Shown: positions 17,905-27,217, counted from the first letter of the stretch. The stretch is 64,000 nucleotides of DNA from Paraflavitalea soli (GCF_003555545.1 NZ_CP032157.1:2112546-2176545); one strand, 5' to 3'. Notes: generated by a model not told the origin, from the sequence alone. Made by a program: numbers and translations.

Positions 17905-19155
17905 TCACGATTTCACCATTCCGTCAATTCGTTTCATGAGTTCCATACAAGCCCGGCCATTGTGGTAAGGACATTTCCACAGGCCGGCCTTATCTTCCCA
18001 CGACATGATCGTCTTGTCTGTGCCGGAGGCCTCATTGAGCACGCCCCAGCGCCACTCGCCAAATTCCGTATCGATCATATTTTCCCGGATAAACTCCCAG
18101 TTGTTGAGCGTATGTTGCAGGAAAATGTTGTCACTACTCATTTGCCAGGCATGAAAGAAACCTACCAGCGCTTCTGCCTGCGGCCACCAATGCTTTTCTT
18201 TTACCCATAAGTTGGTAGCACTATCCTGCTCATACCACATGCCTCCATCAAAATCCAATCCCCGGGCAGCTGCATAAGCCATTTGCAGGGCTACCTTCTT
18301 CACCCGGATGATCAGCTCACCATCGGAAACGATATTCGCCGCTTCCACCAATAACCACGAAGCTTCTATATCATGCCCAAAAGAGACGATCGTACTCCGG
18401 GCATGCCAATGCTCATCAAAGAACAATATTTGGTGGTGGCTGACAGGATGAATGATATGGTCCAGGAAATTATTGATCAGGCGGGTAATTTGCCGCCGCA
18501 AACCATCATCGGGCCATATTGCATAAAGATTCGTATAAGCTTCCAATACATGCAGGTGCGTGTTCATGGACTTTTGCTCATTGGCATCCTTCGCGCTTAA
18601 CCGCAGATCCTTCATCGGTTGCCACTCCCGGTCAAAGGCTTCCAGGTAGCCTTCCCGCTCCCGGTCATAGCTGTATCGCTCGATGAGCGTGTACAATTCG
18701 ATCGCCCGGTCCTTCACCAATTCCTGCCGGGAAGCTTTATAATATTCGCAGAAAGCATACAAAGTGAAGGCCTGCGCATACACCTGCTTTTTCGTATCGA
18801 AGGGGTGACCGGCATGGTCTACCGTCCAGTAAACACCACCCATTACTTCGTCGGCAAAATGCATGACAATATATTCATAAGCCCTGGTAGCCATGGCCAG
18901 GTAGGGCTGATGCTGCGTACGATTCCAGGCAGCGGAAAATGCCCATAGAATGCGGCTGTTCAGCACACTCCCTTTGGGGGCCAGGATATCAATAGTGTTG
19001 TGGTGATCAATACTGCCATAAAAACCGCCATACTGCTCGTCCTGGGCATGGTCTATCCACCAGGAAAGAATGGAACGGAATTCTTGTTCGATCTCGCGGC
19101 GGAATACGAATAACTGGTGACGTACAGGCTCGTCCTGTATAACAGGGGTTGTCAT
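17905..19155 (-). CDS. AGE-family cellobiose/mannobiose 2-epimerase
   Basis: A 416-residue cytoplasmic enzyme of the N-acylglucosamine/cellobiose 2-epimerase family, an (alpha/alpha)6 barrel. In this setting it should convert Man-beta-1,4-Man to Man-beta-1,4-Glc for the neighbouring GH130 phosphorylase. Candidate catalytic histidines are visible: H200/H202 in NTHLHVLEAY, H261 in VSFGHDIEASWLL, and H398 in WKCPYHNGRACMEL. The last two sit where cellobiose epimerases have their general acid/base pair. There is no signal peptide. It is the last gene of the mannan operon, 145 bases after the phosphorylase gene. Family assignment is certain; the mannobiose preference is inferred from context. Confidence 0.92.
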   Translation of the reverse strand: MTTPVIQDEPVRHQLFVFRREIEQEFRSILSWWIDHAQDEQYGGFYGSIDHHNTIDILAPKGSVLNSRILWAFSAAWNRTQHQPYLAMATRAYEYIVMHFADEVMGGVYWTVDHAGHPFDTKKQVYAQAFTLYAFCEYYKASRQELVKDRAIELYTLIERYSYDREREGYLEAFDREWQPMKDLRLSAKDANEQKSMNTHLHVLEAYTNLYAIWPDDGLRRQITRLINNFLDHIIHPVSHHQILFFDEHWHARSTIVSFGHDIEASWLLVEAANIVSDGELIIRVKKVALQMAYAAARGLDFDGGMWYEQDSATNLWVKEKHWWPQAEALVGFFHAWQMSSDNIFLQHTLNNWEFIRENMIDTEFGEWRWGVLNEASGTDKTIMSWEDKAGLWKCPYHNGRACMELMKRIDGMVKS

Positions 19156-19300
19156 GCGTAAATATAAGTAATGAAATAGTAAACCAATAAGTACAACTAC
19201 GGTGTTGGAACCCGCGGTAGCAGAATTTGATTTTAATCAGTTCAAAATTATCCACGCCCTGCATCAGCAGCAAACAAGCATTGATTATCAACCCTTCACA

Positions 19301-20533
19301 TCATGGTATTTTTCCGGCAGTCCCCTCCCTGTCCAGTGTTACGCCATCACTTTGCTGGTCCAGGTAAGATTGGTTCCCTTCAATAATATGGACCAGGGTT
19401 TCGGCAGAACTGGCAGACCGGAGACCATCGGGTGGCGTATGCATGACGTAATCGGTAAGCTGTTCAATAGTAGAGGTAGCCACATGCAGGCGCGTATCGG
19501 AGGAGGCATAATAAATGAATACTTTTCCATCCTCATCGGCGATCCAGCCGTTGCAGAACAATACATTGGACACATCGCCTACCCTTTCCTCCCCTTCCGG
19601 CGCCATAAAATAACCCGCAGGCTTGTAGATCACTTTGGTGATATCCTGCAGGTCCGTCATGAAGAGGTACAAAACATAGCGCAGCCCTGCGGCCGTATGC
19701 CGCACCCCATGCGCCATATGCAGCCATCCGGCGGAGGTTTTCAGCGGTTCGGGGCCTAGGCCATTCTTGGCCTCATACACCGTATGGTATCGTTTTTGAT
19801 CGATCACCACCTCTTCTGTGATGATGGCCTGTTCGATCGTCTTGCTCAATCCAAAACCAATACCGCCGCCGCTGCCGGCATTGATGAACCCATCCTGCGG
19901 ACGCGTATAAAAAGCATACTGGCCATTCACCAGTTCAGGATGCAGCACCACATTGCGCTGCTGGGGTGATGGTGTCTGCAGGTCCGGCAGTCGTTCCCAG
20001 TTCACCAGGTCTTTCGTACGGGCTATACCACACTGCGCAATAGCCGCCGACTGATCCGCTTCCGGCGCCCTGGGGTCCCTGCGCTCCGTACAGAAAATGC
20101 CATACACCCATCCATCTTCATGCTGCACCACCCGCATATCATAAATATTAGTATCCGGTATTTCTGTTTCAGGCATCTGGATGGGATAATCCCAAAACCT
20201 GAAACCATCAATGCCATTATCACTTTCCGCTACTGCAAAAAAAGATTTCCGGTCCAGTCCTTCCACCCGGGCGATCACCATGTACTTCCCCTTCCATTTG
20301 ATAGCACCGGCATTGAACACCGCATTGATGCCAAAGCGTTCCATCAGGTGCGGATTGGTGCCATAGTTTAAGTCATACCGCCAGAAGATCGGCGTATGCT
20401 GGTGCGTAAGCACCGCATGCCTGTACCGGCGGTAAATACCATTGAACGATTCCATGGCCTCATTGGGTACGCGGATCAATTGCTCATAACTACTTTCCAA
20501 CTGCTCTAATCTCTTTAGAAATGCTTTATACAT
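19301..20533 (-). CDS. GH130 beta-1,4-mannosyl-glucose phosphorylase
   Basis: A 410-residue cytoplasmic phosphorylase that should split Man-beta-1,4-Glc with phosphate into alpha-mannose-1-phosphate and glucose. The five-bladed propeller carries the family motif TNIYDMRVVQHEDGWVYGIF, with D132 at the position of the GH130 catalytic acid, and phosphate-binding candidates in CTERRDPRAP and YHTVYEAKNGLG. The length agrees with the GH130 subfamily 1 enzyme of Bacteroides fragilis. It lies between the symporter and the 2-epimerase genes, the set that defines this pathway. A phosphorylase acting on longer manno-oligosaccharides (GH130_2) is the main alternative. Confidence 0.92.
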   Translation of the reverse strand: MYKAFLKRLEQLESSYEQLIRVPNEAMESFNGIYRRYRHAVLTHQHTPIFWRYDLNYGTNPHLMERFGINAVFNAGAIKWKGKYMVIARVEGLDRKSFFAVAESDNGIDGFRFWDYPIQMPETEIPDTNIYDMRVVQHEDGWVYGIFCTERRDPRAPEADQSAAIAQCGIARTKDLVNWERLPDLQTPSPQQRNVVLHPELVNGQYAFYTRPQDGFINAGSGGGIGFGLSKTIEQAIITEEVVIDQKRYHTVYEAKNGLGPEPLKTSAGWLHMAHGVRHTAAGLRYVLYLFMTDLQDITKVIYKPAGYFMAPEGEERVGDVSNVLFCNGWIADEDGKVFIYYASSDTRLHVATSTIEQLTDYVMHTPPDGLRSASSAETLVHIIEGNQSYLDQQSDGVTLDREGTAGKIP

Positions 20534-20597
20534 CTTGCATCATTTAATTGAGAACATCATTTTCATATTTTTCAATCCCGCATATTCAGTCTACTCA

Positions 20598-20695
20598 AAG
20601 CTGTGAACCACAAGTTACGAGCCACGAGCTGCGAGCTTCGAGCGAATACAAGCGAAACCTTCTTGCTCGCAGCTCGTAGCTCACAGCTCGAAGCT
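20598..20695. repeat. AGCTCGCAGC dispersed repeats, copy 2, in inverted arrangement
   Basis: A block of CACGAGCTGCGAGCTTCGAG and, 20-odd bases on, CTCGCAGCTCGTAGCTCACA with AGCTCGAAGCTG can fold into a long imperfect hairpin. It ends two bases before the symporter stop codon, so it forms the 3' region of that reading frame and may end or stabilise part of the mannan transcript. Confidence 0.7.
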
Positions 20696-20697
20696 GT

Positions 20698-22524
20698 TTA
20701 ATCCTCCAGTTTATCCCACCAGGTCCTTTTCAGTATCAGTACAATCACTAATAATATTCCTATTGTAATCAGCAACGGCAACTTCAGCCACAATACGATG
20801 TACATGGGCAGCAGCGTAAGACAACATTGCGCTACAATACCCAGCACTACATTGAACATATCCAGTTTAAAGCGCCTGTTGGGCACAAAGGCCGGATCTG
20901 CTGCTACTACCAGTGCATGTACCGGCTGCCAGAAACCCCAGGGCTTTACCGTTCTGTAAAAGGTCTTTAATATTTCCATATCAGTAGCAGGCGCCGTATA
21001 CGTGCCCACGATGCTGCCCGCCAGCGAGATCACAAACAACCAGGGCCAGTAATAGAGATCGAGGCCGCCAACCAGCTTGGGAAAGATCAACGCCGCCACA
21101 ATGCCGCTGGTCATGCCCCAGAAAAAACCATGTGCATTGAAGCGCCACCAATACCACTTGAGCATATTGGCGGCTATGTAACCGCCGTACAGTCCGCCCA
21201 CGATCCATTGCAATACACTGTTTACATTTTTGGCAAAGAACCCCAGCGCCACCCCAATCGTCACCACCACAATACCCGCCAGGTAATTCATAGAGATCAC
21301 CCGCTTGTTCGGCGCCTGCGGGTCCACATATTTCAGGTAGATATCGTTGACGATATACGCCTGTGCAGCATTGAGCGTTCCGGAAAAAGTACCCATGAAG
21401 GCCCCCAGCAAGCCCGTCAATACCAGTCCCAGGATACCCACCGGTAAAAAGGCATTGATGGTGGCAGGCAGCACTTTTTCGAAATCCGTTCCCCCGGCAG
21501 TATCTCCCAGGTCCAGCTGATGATAATACAACAAGGCCAATACCGTGAGCCCGATGATCATCGAGTAACGAATGGGCAGCAGGATGATCGATACAAAGCC
21601 ACTCATTTTCGAAGCCTCGCGCGGTGAGCGCGTAGACAATACTTTCTGCATATCATAATTGGGCGCAGGTCCTGCCAGGCTGGCCAGCACCCCTTTGAAC
21701 AACATCATCATAAAGAATATCCCAAAGAGACCAAAACCATCCTCACTGATCTTTTTATTCGCATCTGGTATGATCTGCCTCCAGTCGAGGTCCAGCTTCC
21801 AGCCAAAGGCGGGCGTTTCCCAGCCGGCCGGCACCGTCAAGGTTTTTCCATGTAAATGGATCATAGCGATCACCGCAATGGAGATACAAGCCACCGTCAT
21901 CACACAATACTTGATCACATCACCCAGCACGATACTGTGCATGCCACCCAGTATAGAATAGAACATGGCAAAGAGCGTGAAGATGATGCCATAGAAATGC
22001 GGCACAAATTCACGCGAGATGGCAAAGGGTACATAGTCTTTTACCAGGTCCCAGGGCACAAAGATCTCAATGAACTTACCCAGTCCCACAAAGCCATAGG
22101 CCAGGAAACCAAAACAGCTCAGCAGCGCAAAGGCCACTGTAATATTGTGCGACCCTCTTACCCCTTTCCCACTGCTGCCAAACCGCGTAGCCAGCCATTC
22201 GGCGCCCGTAGTGGCATTGGAGCGGCGCAGCCACTTAGACAGGAACATCATCATAAACACCTGGTTGAATACCGGCCATAGCCAGGGTATCCAAAGACTT
22301 TTCATGCCATATACAAAACAAAGCGCCACCATCCACATCGTGCCGCTGATATCGAACATGTCCGAGGCATCGCTGAGTCCGAGCATATACCAGGGCAGTT
22401 TCTTACCACCCATCAGGTAGTTTTCCTTGTTGGTCCGCGCCTTCTTTCTAAGTACCCAGCCTATCACGACCATCGTAACGAGATAGGCTACAATAATGCT
22501 AATGTCCAATACGGTTAACTTCAT
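20698..22524 (-). CDS. sodium:solute (SSS family) symporter for mannobiose
   Basis: A 608-residue inner-membrane transporter of the sodium/solute symporter family with about 14 hydrophobic helices. Typical pieces are YLMGGKKLPWYMLGLSDASD near residues 36-55, ATTGAEWLATRFG near 104-116, FAMFYSILGGMHSIVLGDVI around 190-210, and LLGAFMGTFSGTLNAAQAYI around 385-405. In this operon it should carry mannobiose or mannosyl-glucose into the cytoplasm. Bacteroides fragilis has an equivalent cation symporter in its mannan gene set. 164 bases separate it from GH130 and 545 repeat-rich bases from GH26. Substrate is inferred from context. Confidence 0.9.
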   Translation of the reverse strand: MKLTVLDISIIVAYLVTMVVIGWVLRKKARTNKENYLMGGKKLPWYMLGLSDASDMFDISGTMWMVALCFVYGMKSLWIPWLWPVFNQVFMMMFLSKWLRRSNATTGAEWLATRFGSSGKGVRGSHNITVAFALLSCFGFLAYGFVGLGKFIEIFVPWDLVKDYVPFAISREFVPHFYGIIFTLFAMFYSILGGMHSIVLGDVIKYCVMTVACISIAVIAMIHLHGKTLTVPAGWETPAFGWKLDLDWRQIIPDANKKISEDGFGLFGIFFMMMLFKGVLASLAGPAPNYDMQKVLSTRSPREASKMSGFVSIILLPIRYSMIIGLTVLALLYYHQLDLGDTAGGTDFEKVLPATINAFLPVGILGLVLTGLLGAFMGTFSGTLNAAQAYIVNDIYLKYVDPQAPNKRVISMNYLAGIVVVTIGVALGFFAKNVNSVLQWIVGGLYGGYIAANMLKWYWWRFNAHGFFWGMTSGIVAALIFPKLVGGLDLYYWPWLFVISLAGSIVGTYTAPATDMEILKTFYRTVKPWGFWQPVHALVVAADPAFVPNRRFKLDMFNVVLGIVAQCCLTLLPMYIVLWLKLPLLITIGILLVIVLILKRTWWDKLED

Positions 22525-22575
22525 ACGGTGCTATTCATTTAATTGATGTCAGGCTGAGCTTGTTGAAGCCCGTCA

Positions 22576-22610
22576 ACAGGGTGGGTCGCCCTTTCGGGGC
22601 GGCTCACCCT
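22576..22610. repeat. GC-rich inverted repeat, CAGGGTGAGCCGCCC family
   Basis: CAGGGTGGGTCGCCC pairs with GGGCGGCTCACCCTG around a short loop with two mismatches. The arm is nearly the same as that of the perfect hairpin at 58515-58555. It could act as a terminator or RNA-stabilising hairpin between GH26 and the symporter. Confidence 0.65.
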
Positions 22611-22704
22611 GATCCCGACAACCTACCTCAATTTATACATTTCCGGCACCTGATTGCCCATTATGATAGAAGCGCTTTTAGCAAGTTGATCCTGAACATC
22701 CATT

Positions 22705-22985
22705 TTTTGTCATCCCGAATCCCTCTTTTTTGTCATCTCGAATCCTCCTTATTTGTCATCTCGAACGAAGCGCAGCGTAGTGAGAGATCTGCTTGCGAAG
22801 CAAACGTTCTCTTCGATAACAGATTTCTCCCTGCGGTCGAAATGACAAAGTAGGAAGAAACGTAACACCCTTTTTTGTCATCCCGAATACTACTTTTTGT
22901 CATCCCGAATCCTCCTTCTTTGTCATCCCGAATCCCTCTTTTTGTCATCTCGAATCCTCCTTATTTGTCATCTCGAACGAAGCGC
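22705..22985. repeat. GTCATCYCGAA short tandem repeats, 8 units
   Basis: GTCAT begins at 22709, 22732, 22755, 22877, 22899, 22922, 22944 and 22967, each followed by CYCGAA. Spacing within a cluster is 22 or 23 bases. The third unit and a reversed GTCGAAATGACAAA at about 22837-22850 bound a roughly 100-base imperfect hairpin. Related units occur at 32295-32405. Confidence 0.8.
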
Positions 22986-23008
22986 AGCGTAGTGAGAGAT
23001 CCGCTTGC

Positions 23009-23063
23009 GAAGCAAACGTGTATTCTTCTGTATTCTGTATTCTATATTCTGTATTCTGTATTC
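23009..23063. repeat. TATTCTG microsatellite
   Basis: GTGTATTCTTCTG is followed by six or so copies of the heptamer TATTCTG or TATTCTA, ending just before the GH26 stop codon. A diverged copy is at 31707-31750. Confidence 0.75.
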
Positions 23064-23069
23064 TGTATT

Positions 23070-24200
23070 CTACTTATACAGCTTCCTCTCCGCCACCTCT
23101 TTCTCAAACAAAGTCCGCTCCAACTGGTAGAACTTAATAAAATCAGCTTCCGATGCCTGGCCCTTGTAGGGCGCATAGTAATGCATCTTCTGGTTCCAGG
23201 GCGCATAGCCATGGTTGCGCCACACTAACACATACGATATTTTGTATTCTCCAATTGCTTTTAGCAAGGTCTCTGTCCACCAGTGGGCATAAGGAATAGC
23301 TTCATAACCGGTTTCCGTAAAGGCCGCCAGCTTATTCTTTTCCTTCGCCACTTCATCGAGGATGCCCATCAGCACCTGCGTATGCTTCACAAACCAGTCA
23401 TTCGTCTGCGGGTCCTCGTATTGGTAGGCGTCAAAACTCACCATATCCACCATGTCATCATCCGGATACCGTTGCAGGAATTCCGCTTTTGTTGTAAAGT
23501 CGCCGCTCGTATTGTATACATACAGGAGGTGGTGTACTTTCTTTTCCTGCTGCAGGTAATACATCGTAAAGCGCCAGAGCGTCTTGAATTCAAAGTCTGT
23601 GCAGGCATTGCGGCACCACCAGAACCAGTTGCCGGTTAATTCATGGTAAGGCCGGAACAATACCGGTATCAACTCTCCTTTCTTTCCTTTCAGCGAAAGC
23701 AAAAAAGCCGCTACCTTATCCAGCCATTCCGTGTACAAAGCATGTTGTTCTCCGCCCGGCAGGATGGCCCTTACCGTACCGTGTGTGGTATCCCAGGCGC
23801 CTTTTTCCTTGCCCAGCGGACTGCGGGCGTGCCAGCTAATGGTGATCACCCCGCCCCGTTCATAACCTTCCTGTATATACTGCCGCATCTTTTTGAAGGG
23901 TATACCATCCAGGTTATTGGCATTGTCCAGCTCGATGCCACCGAGGTCCCAGCCATAGACAGCCGGGTAATCCCCTGTCACGTCCTTTACATCACTTCTG
24001 CCCGGCACATATTTCCACCCTACACCATAAGCCAGGTCATCCTGGTGACCAAACATGATGCCGCCACTATTGGCCAGTTGTTTCAGGTTGCGGTACAGGT
24101 TCACCGTTTCTTTGGTAGCCAGCGGGTCCGCAGGTTGGTCCTGTGCCGCCACACCGCTTACCCATACCAGGCAAAATATCCAGCTGTTTATTTTCCTCAT
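23070..24200 (-). CDS. GH26 endo-beta-1,4-mannanase
   Basis: A 376-residue secreted enzyme that cuts beta-1,4-mannan to mannobiose and short oligosaccharides. The signal peptide is cleavable (1-20, GVAAQ) with no lipobox, so it acts in the periplasm or is released. The GH26 catalytic acid is in RPYHELTGNWFWW (H186, E187) and the nucleophile in FTETGYEAIP (E296). WHARSPLG (near 123) and WDLGGIELDN (near 84) also fit the family. It stands third after SusCD in the mannan operon. The family is certain; mannan specificity follows from family and context. Confidence 0.95.
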   Translation of the reverse strand: MRKINSWIFCLVWVSGVAAQDQPADPLATKETVNLYRNLKQLANSGGIMFGHQDDLAYGVGWKYVPGRSDVKDVTGDYPAVYGWDLGGIELDNANNLDGIPFKKMRQYIQEGYERGGVITISWHARSPLGKEKGAWDTTHGTVRAILPGGEQHALYTEWLDKVAAFLLSLKGKKGELIPVLFRPYHELTGNWFWWCRNACTDFEFKTLWRFTMYYLQQEKKVHHLLYVYNTSGDFTTKAEFLQRYPDDDMVDMVSFDAYQYEDPQTNDWFVKHTQVLMGILDEVAKEKNKLAAFTETGYEAIPYAHWWTETLLKAIGEYKISYVLVWRNHGYAPWNQKMHYYAPYKGQASEADFIKFYQLERTLFEKEVAERKLYK

Positions 24201-24447
24201 TCGTTGATTTTTATAAAGACCGGTGCGTCCCCTAACGGGTCCGCGTCGTTGCTATAAAACATTGTTGCTACAAAGCTTTGGCTCCTCTGGAGCTAAAAAC
24301 CCCTTGCAACGTTATAACATTCTACAATACTTCGCTCTTCAACAGGCCCTGTAGGGGCCTCCGCTTTGTAGAAAAAAACGTATTAAAAGTGTATTGTGCG
24401 CCGTAGGTGCACCCCTCTCATACGTCCTCCCGGCCGCACGCGTCTAC
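24201..24447. other. gene-free spacer with small dyads
   Basis: Between the glycan-binding protein and GH26 genes there are short dyads such as GGCTCCTCTGGAGC and GTGCGCCGTAGGTGCAC, and AGGCCCTGTAGGGGCCT. They resemble the dispersed GC-rich elements elsewhere in the window. I see no coding potential. Confidence 0.5.
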
Positions 24448-25467
24448 CTATTTTACCAACAAAATATTATCAAACAACAAGGTCTTCGGATCATCATTGA
24501 TCTGCATGATAAAGGTTTCCAGTTCTGCCACCCCTGCATTTTTAAATATGCTAAGATCAAATTTGTAATACGTCCACACATTGGGTGGGATCGTGAGCGT
24601 CTGGTCATTCGTCCAGTTGAGATTGAACTTCATTTTCTTTTCTACATCCGCCCCCTTGATCCAGAAGGTAACAAACCGGTAGGGCGCCAACACCGCTTTT
24701 ACTTTGGCATGCAATTGCATACCACCCCAGGCGCCGCTGTACGCAGCCTGCATGGAAGCCGTCCCCGTTATCTTATCTGTAGTAGTGGCTGTATTCGTAA
24801 GGCTCCAGGACCAGTCTTCCCAATCCCCGTGCAAGGCGTCTTTAAAGATCGCATACGCTGCATCCACATTGGTAAAGATCTGCGTAGTGGTCATCGTGCC
24901 CGAAGCGTTGGTGATGACCAGCTTAGCCGTATTCACCGGAGAAGCAGGCATCGTGATCACCAGTTTCTTTTTTTCCTTCGATACGATCGTCGCTTCCGTG
25001 GTAGTGCCATCCAGCACCACTTTACTTACACTTTCCAGGTTGCCGCCCGTGAGCGTAATGGTAGTGCCTGCCTGGAAGTCGACCGGGAAAGCCGTGGCAA
25101 CCGTAGGCAGCGCCACCACTGAAAAAGCCACCTTTACCGATTTACCATCCACATTGGTGAATATGATGTTCTGGTCACCGCCATTGGCTGTATCCGGCAC
25201 CCGGAAGATCACTGCATCAGCTGTGTTAAATACAGGATTGAAAGCAGCAGGCACATTGCCATTGTCAAACACAATGGAGCGCATATCTGCCAGGTCGCTG
25301 CCCGTCAGGGTCAACACCGTTCCGCCGGAAGCTTTTATGGGGTCGAGTTTATTGGCCGTAGGATTGGCCCGCCCCGCATCCGCGTCTTTTTTACAGGACA
25401 CCATCACCAGCCCGCTGACTGCCAGCAGCAACATGGCTTTTGATATAGCTAGAAGAATCGATTTCAT
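24448..25467 (-). CDS. surface glycan-binding lipoprotein with TIG domains
   Basis: A 339-residue lipoprotein (lipobox VMVSC at about 21-25) in the SusE/SusF position. Two IPT/TIG immunoglobulin-like domains are visible (about 40-115, with GGTVLTLTGSDLADMRSIVF; about 118-195, with AGTTITLTGGNLESVSKVVL). A C-terminal beta-sandwich of carbohydrate-binding type follows (about 205-339, with WGGMQLHAKVKAV and LLFDNILLVK). By analogy with other mannan and xylan loci it should hold mannan at the cell surface near SusC/SusD. It starts 145 bases after SusD. Confidence 0.88.
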   Translation of the reverse strand: MKSILLAISKAMLLLAVSGLVMVSCKKDADAGRANPTANKLDPIKASGGTVLTLTGSDLADMRSIVFDNGNVPAAFNPVFNTADAVIFRVPDTANGGDQNIIFTNVDGKSVKVAFSVVALPTVATAFPVDFQAGTTITLTGGNLESVSKVVLDGTTTEATIVSKEKKKLVITMPASPVNTAKLVITNASGTMTTTQIFTNVDAAYAIFKDALHGDWEDWSWSLTNTATTTDKITGTASMQAAYSGAWGGMQLHAKVKAVLAPYRFVTFWIKGADVEKKMKFNLNWTNDQTLTIPPNVWTYYKFDLSIFKNAGVAELETFIMQINDDPKTLLFDNILLVK

Positions 25468-25583
25468 TTTGTATACATTTTAAGCATTGTTAGTTAATTG
25501 CCGATTGTCAGCGTTTACCCCACCTTAACGGGGTTGAGCTTGTCGAAGCCGGACCCAGGCACCTGTCTCTTCCTTTGCCTTTC

Positions 25584-25610
25584 CGCTCGCAGCTCGTAGC
25601 TCGCAGCTTG
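25584..25610. repeat. AGCTCGCAGC dispersed repeat, copy 3
   Basis: GCTCGCAGCTCGTAGCTCGC followed by AGCTTGC, ending just before the SusD stop codon on the reverse strand. Confidence 0.7.
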
Positions 25611-25612
25611 CC

Positions 25613-27196
25613 TTAATAGTAGCTTATCGCCGGCTCTTTCAGTTTCGGATTCTCTACCGTCTCCGATTGCGGCACCGGCAGGAACAACTGGCTGGCCGAG
25701 CTCAATATCACTTTCAGGCTGTTGATCGTTCCGTTGTCATTCAGGGAACCCCGCTCCTGTTTGGAAATGATCTCTTTCGCTTTCTCAAATCCCTGCCGTT
25801 GGATATCGAACCAGTAGTCTCCTTCAAAGGCAAATTCCACCTTGCGCTCGTGCAGCAGCAGGTCTTTCGTCAGGTTGCTGACCGGTGTAAGCTGCGCCCG
25901 CGTATGCACTGCATTGAAAGCAGCCAGCGCCGTACCATCCGCCGTAGACGTTCCGCTGCCCATCACCGCTTCTGCATAGATCAGCAACACATCGGCATAG
26001 CGAAGGATATAGGTACACATGCTCGTGTGTGGACCATTCACCGGTTCATCCGCCCGCTTAGGACCTACAATGTATTTCTGCACATTGGAGCGTGTAGGTG
26101 TTTTGATCTTAAAGTCGTTAGTCTGATTGGTAGTGGTATCATACATAAAGCCCGCAGGGAAGTTCTCATTGACCCAATCCAATTTGGTAAATCCATGCTG
26201 CATCACACTCCAGTCCCGGCGCTTATCACCCTCACCATAGCCCGTTGCCTTATCCAGCATATCCAGCGATGGCACACAGGCCGAATAACCATCTGCCGTA
26301 GTGGGTTTGGGCTTCAGCAGGGGCTGTGGTCCCAGGTATTGCTGGTAAGGATTGCCGCCATTCCAGCTCATCGATGCCTGCCATTGCAGCGCAAACAAGG
26401 ATTCTTTGTTGTTATTGGCTTTGGAAGTAGTGAACATAAACTGGTAATCACTCATTAGCCCTATCTTCTGCGAAGCAGTGGCATAGTCTATTACTTCCTT
26501 GGCTTTTGCTTTGGCTTTGTCATAGTCCTTGTTGTACAAATACAATTTGGCCATGAGTCCCTTGGCTGAGTACTTCGTCACACGGCCCGGCTGGTAAGGT
26601 TCTTCCGGCAGGTTGGCTTCGGCAAACTGGAGGTCTTCCAGCGCAAACCGCAACACATCCTTCTGAAAATAACGGGGCACCGCATACTTGCCGGGAGCTG
26701 TAAGCGCAATGGGATCTTCCACAATGGGTGCATCACCAAATGCCCGGGCAATATAGAAATAGGCAAAGCCGCGGATAAACCGGGCTTCGGCAATACCCTG
26801 TGTGAGGTAAGGCGCCGCGCCTGCTTTGGCTGCTTTTTGCTCAAAGGTCTTCACCAGCACCGCCGCATTGCCGGCAGCTTTGTAACAGGATTTCCAGGTA
26901 GCGCCTACCAGCCCGTCTGTACTTTGTACATTAAAGCTGTAAAAGGTTTTGTAGTTGTCATCACGCGTGTACAAAGTACCGCCCATTACATCGCCCACAT
27001 CGATGAAGGCTTTGTCAAACCAGTCGCCCCATACCGAATTGTACAGGATGCCCGTGGCCCCATTCACTTCCGTGGCATTGTTGTAATAATTGTCCAGGGT
27101 TGGACTGGTCTCTGAAGGATGATCCAGGAATGTTTTCTTGCAGGAGCTGGCAACACATCCGGCAGCCAGCAATGATATAATGATCTTCAATTTCAT
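25613..27196 (-). CDS. SusD-family manno-oligosaccharide-binding lipoprotein
   Basis: A 527-residue SusD protein. The lipobox VASSC (about 15-19) predicts a surface lipoprotein. Family motifs are ARFIRGFAYFYIARAFGDAP near 137-156 and ERKVEFAFEGDYWFDIQRQG near 452-471, with the usual end LFLPVPQSETVENPKLKEPA. It follows SusC by 21 bases, so they form one unit. With GH26 and GH130 downstream, its ligand should be a beta-mannan fragment. Confidence 0.95.
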   Translation of the reverse strand: MKLKIIISLLAAGCVASSCKKTFLDHPSETSPTLDNYYNNATEVNGATGILYNSVWGDWFDKAFIDVGDVMGGTLYTRDDNYKTFYSFNVQSTDGLVGATWKSCYKAAGNAAVLVKTFEQKAAKAGAAPYLTQGIAEARFIRGFAYFYIARAFGDAPIVEDPIALTAPGKYAVPRYFQKDVLRFALEDLQFAEANLPEEPYQPGRVTKYSAKGLMAKLYLYNKDYDKAKAKAKEVIDYATASQKIGLMSDYQFMFTTSKANNNKESLFALQWQASMSWNGGNPYQQYLGPQPLLKPKPTTADGYSACVPSLDMLDKATGYGEGDKRRDWSVMQHGFTKLDWVNENFPAGFMYDTTTNQTNDFKIKTPTRSNVQKYIVGPKRADEPVNGPHTSMCTYILRYADVLLIYAEAVMGSGTSTADGTALAAFNAVHTRAQLTPVSNLTKDLLLHERKVEFAFEGDYWFDIQRQGFEKAKEIISKQERGSLNDNGTINSLKVILSSASQLFLPVPQSETVENPKLKEPAISYY

Positions 27197-27217
27197 GGTA
27201 ATTAGCTTTAAATGGCC

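Larger units (their letters stand above)
22525..23069. repeat. 545-base gene-free stretch filled with three kinds of repeats
   Basis: This spacer inside the mannan operon has no convincing gene. From the symporter side it holds a GC-rich hairpin (22576-22610), two clusters of GTCATCYCGAA units (22705-22985), and a TATTCTG microsatellite (23009-23063) ending at the GH26 stop codon. Confidence 0.8.

Noticed and set aside
22733-22948. 71-codon reverse and 97-codon forward frames in the repeat block
   Set aside because: Translations just repeat MTKxxIRDDK-like units of the DNA repeat.
22705-22985. CRISPR-like array
   Set aside because: Units are only about 11 conserved bases with short semi-conserved gaps, no unique spacers and no cas genes.
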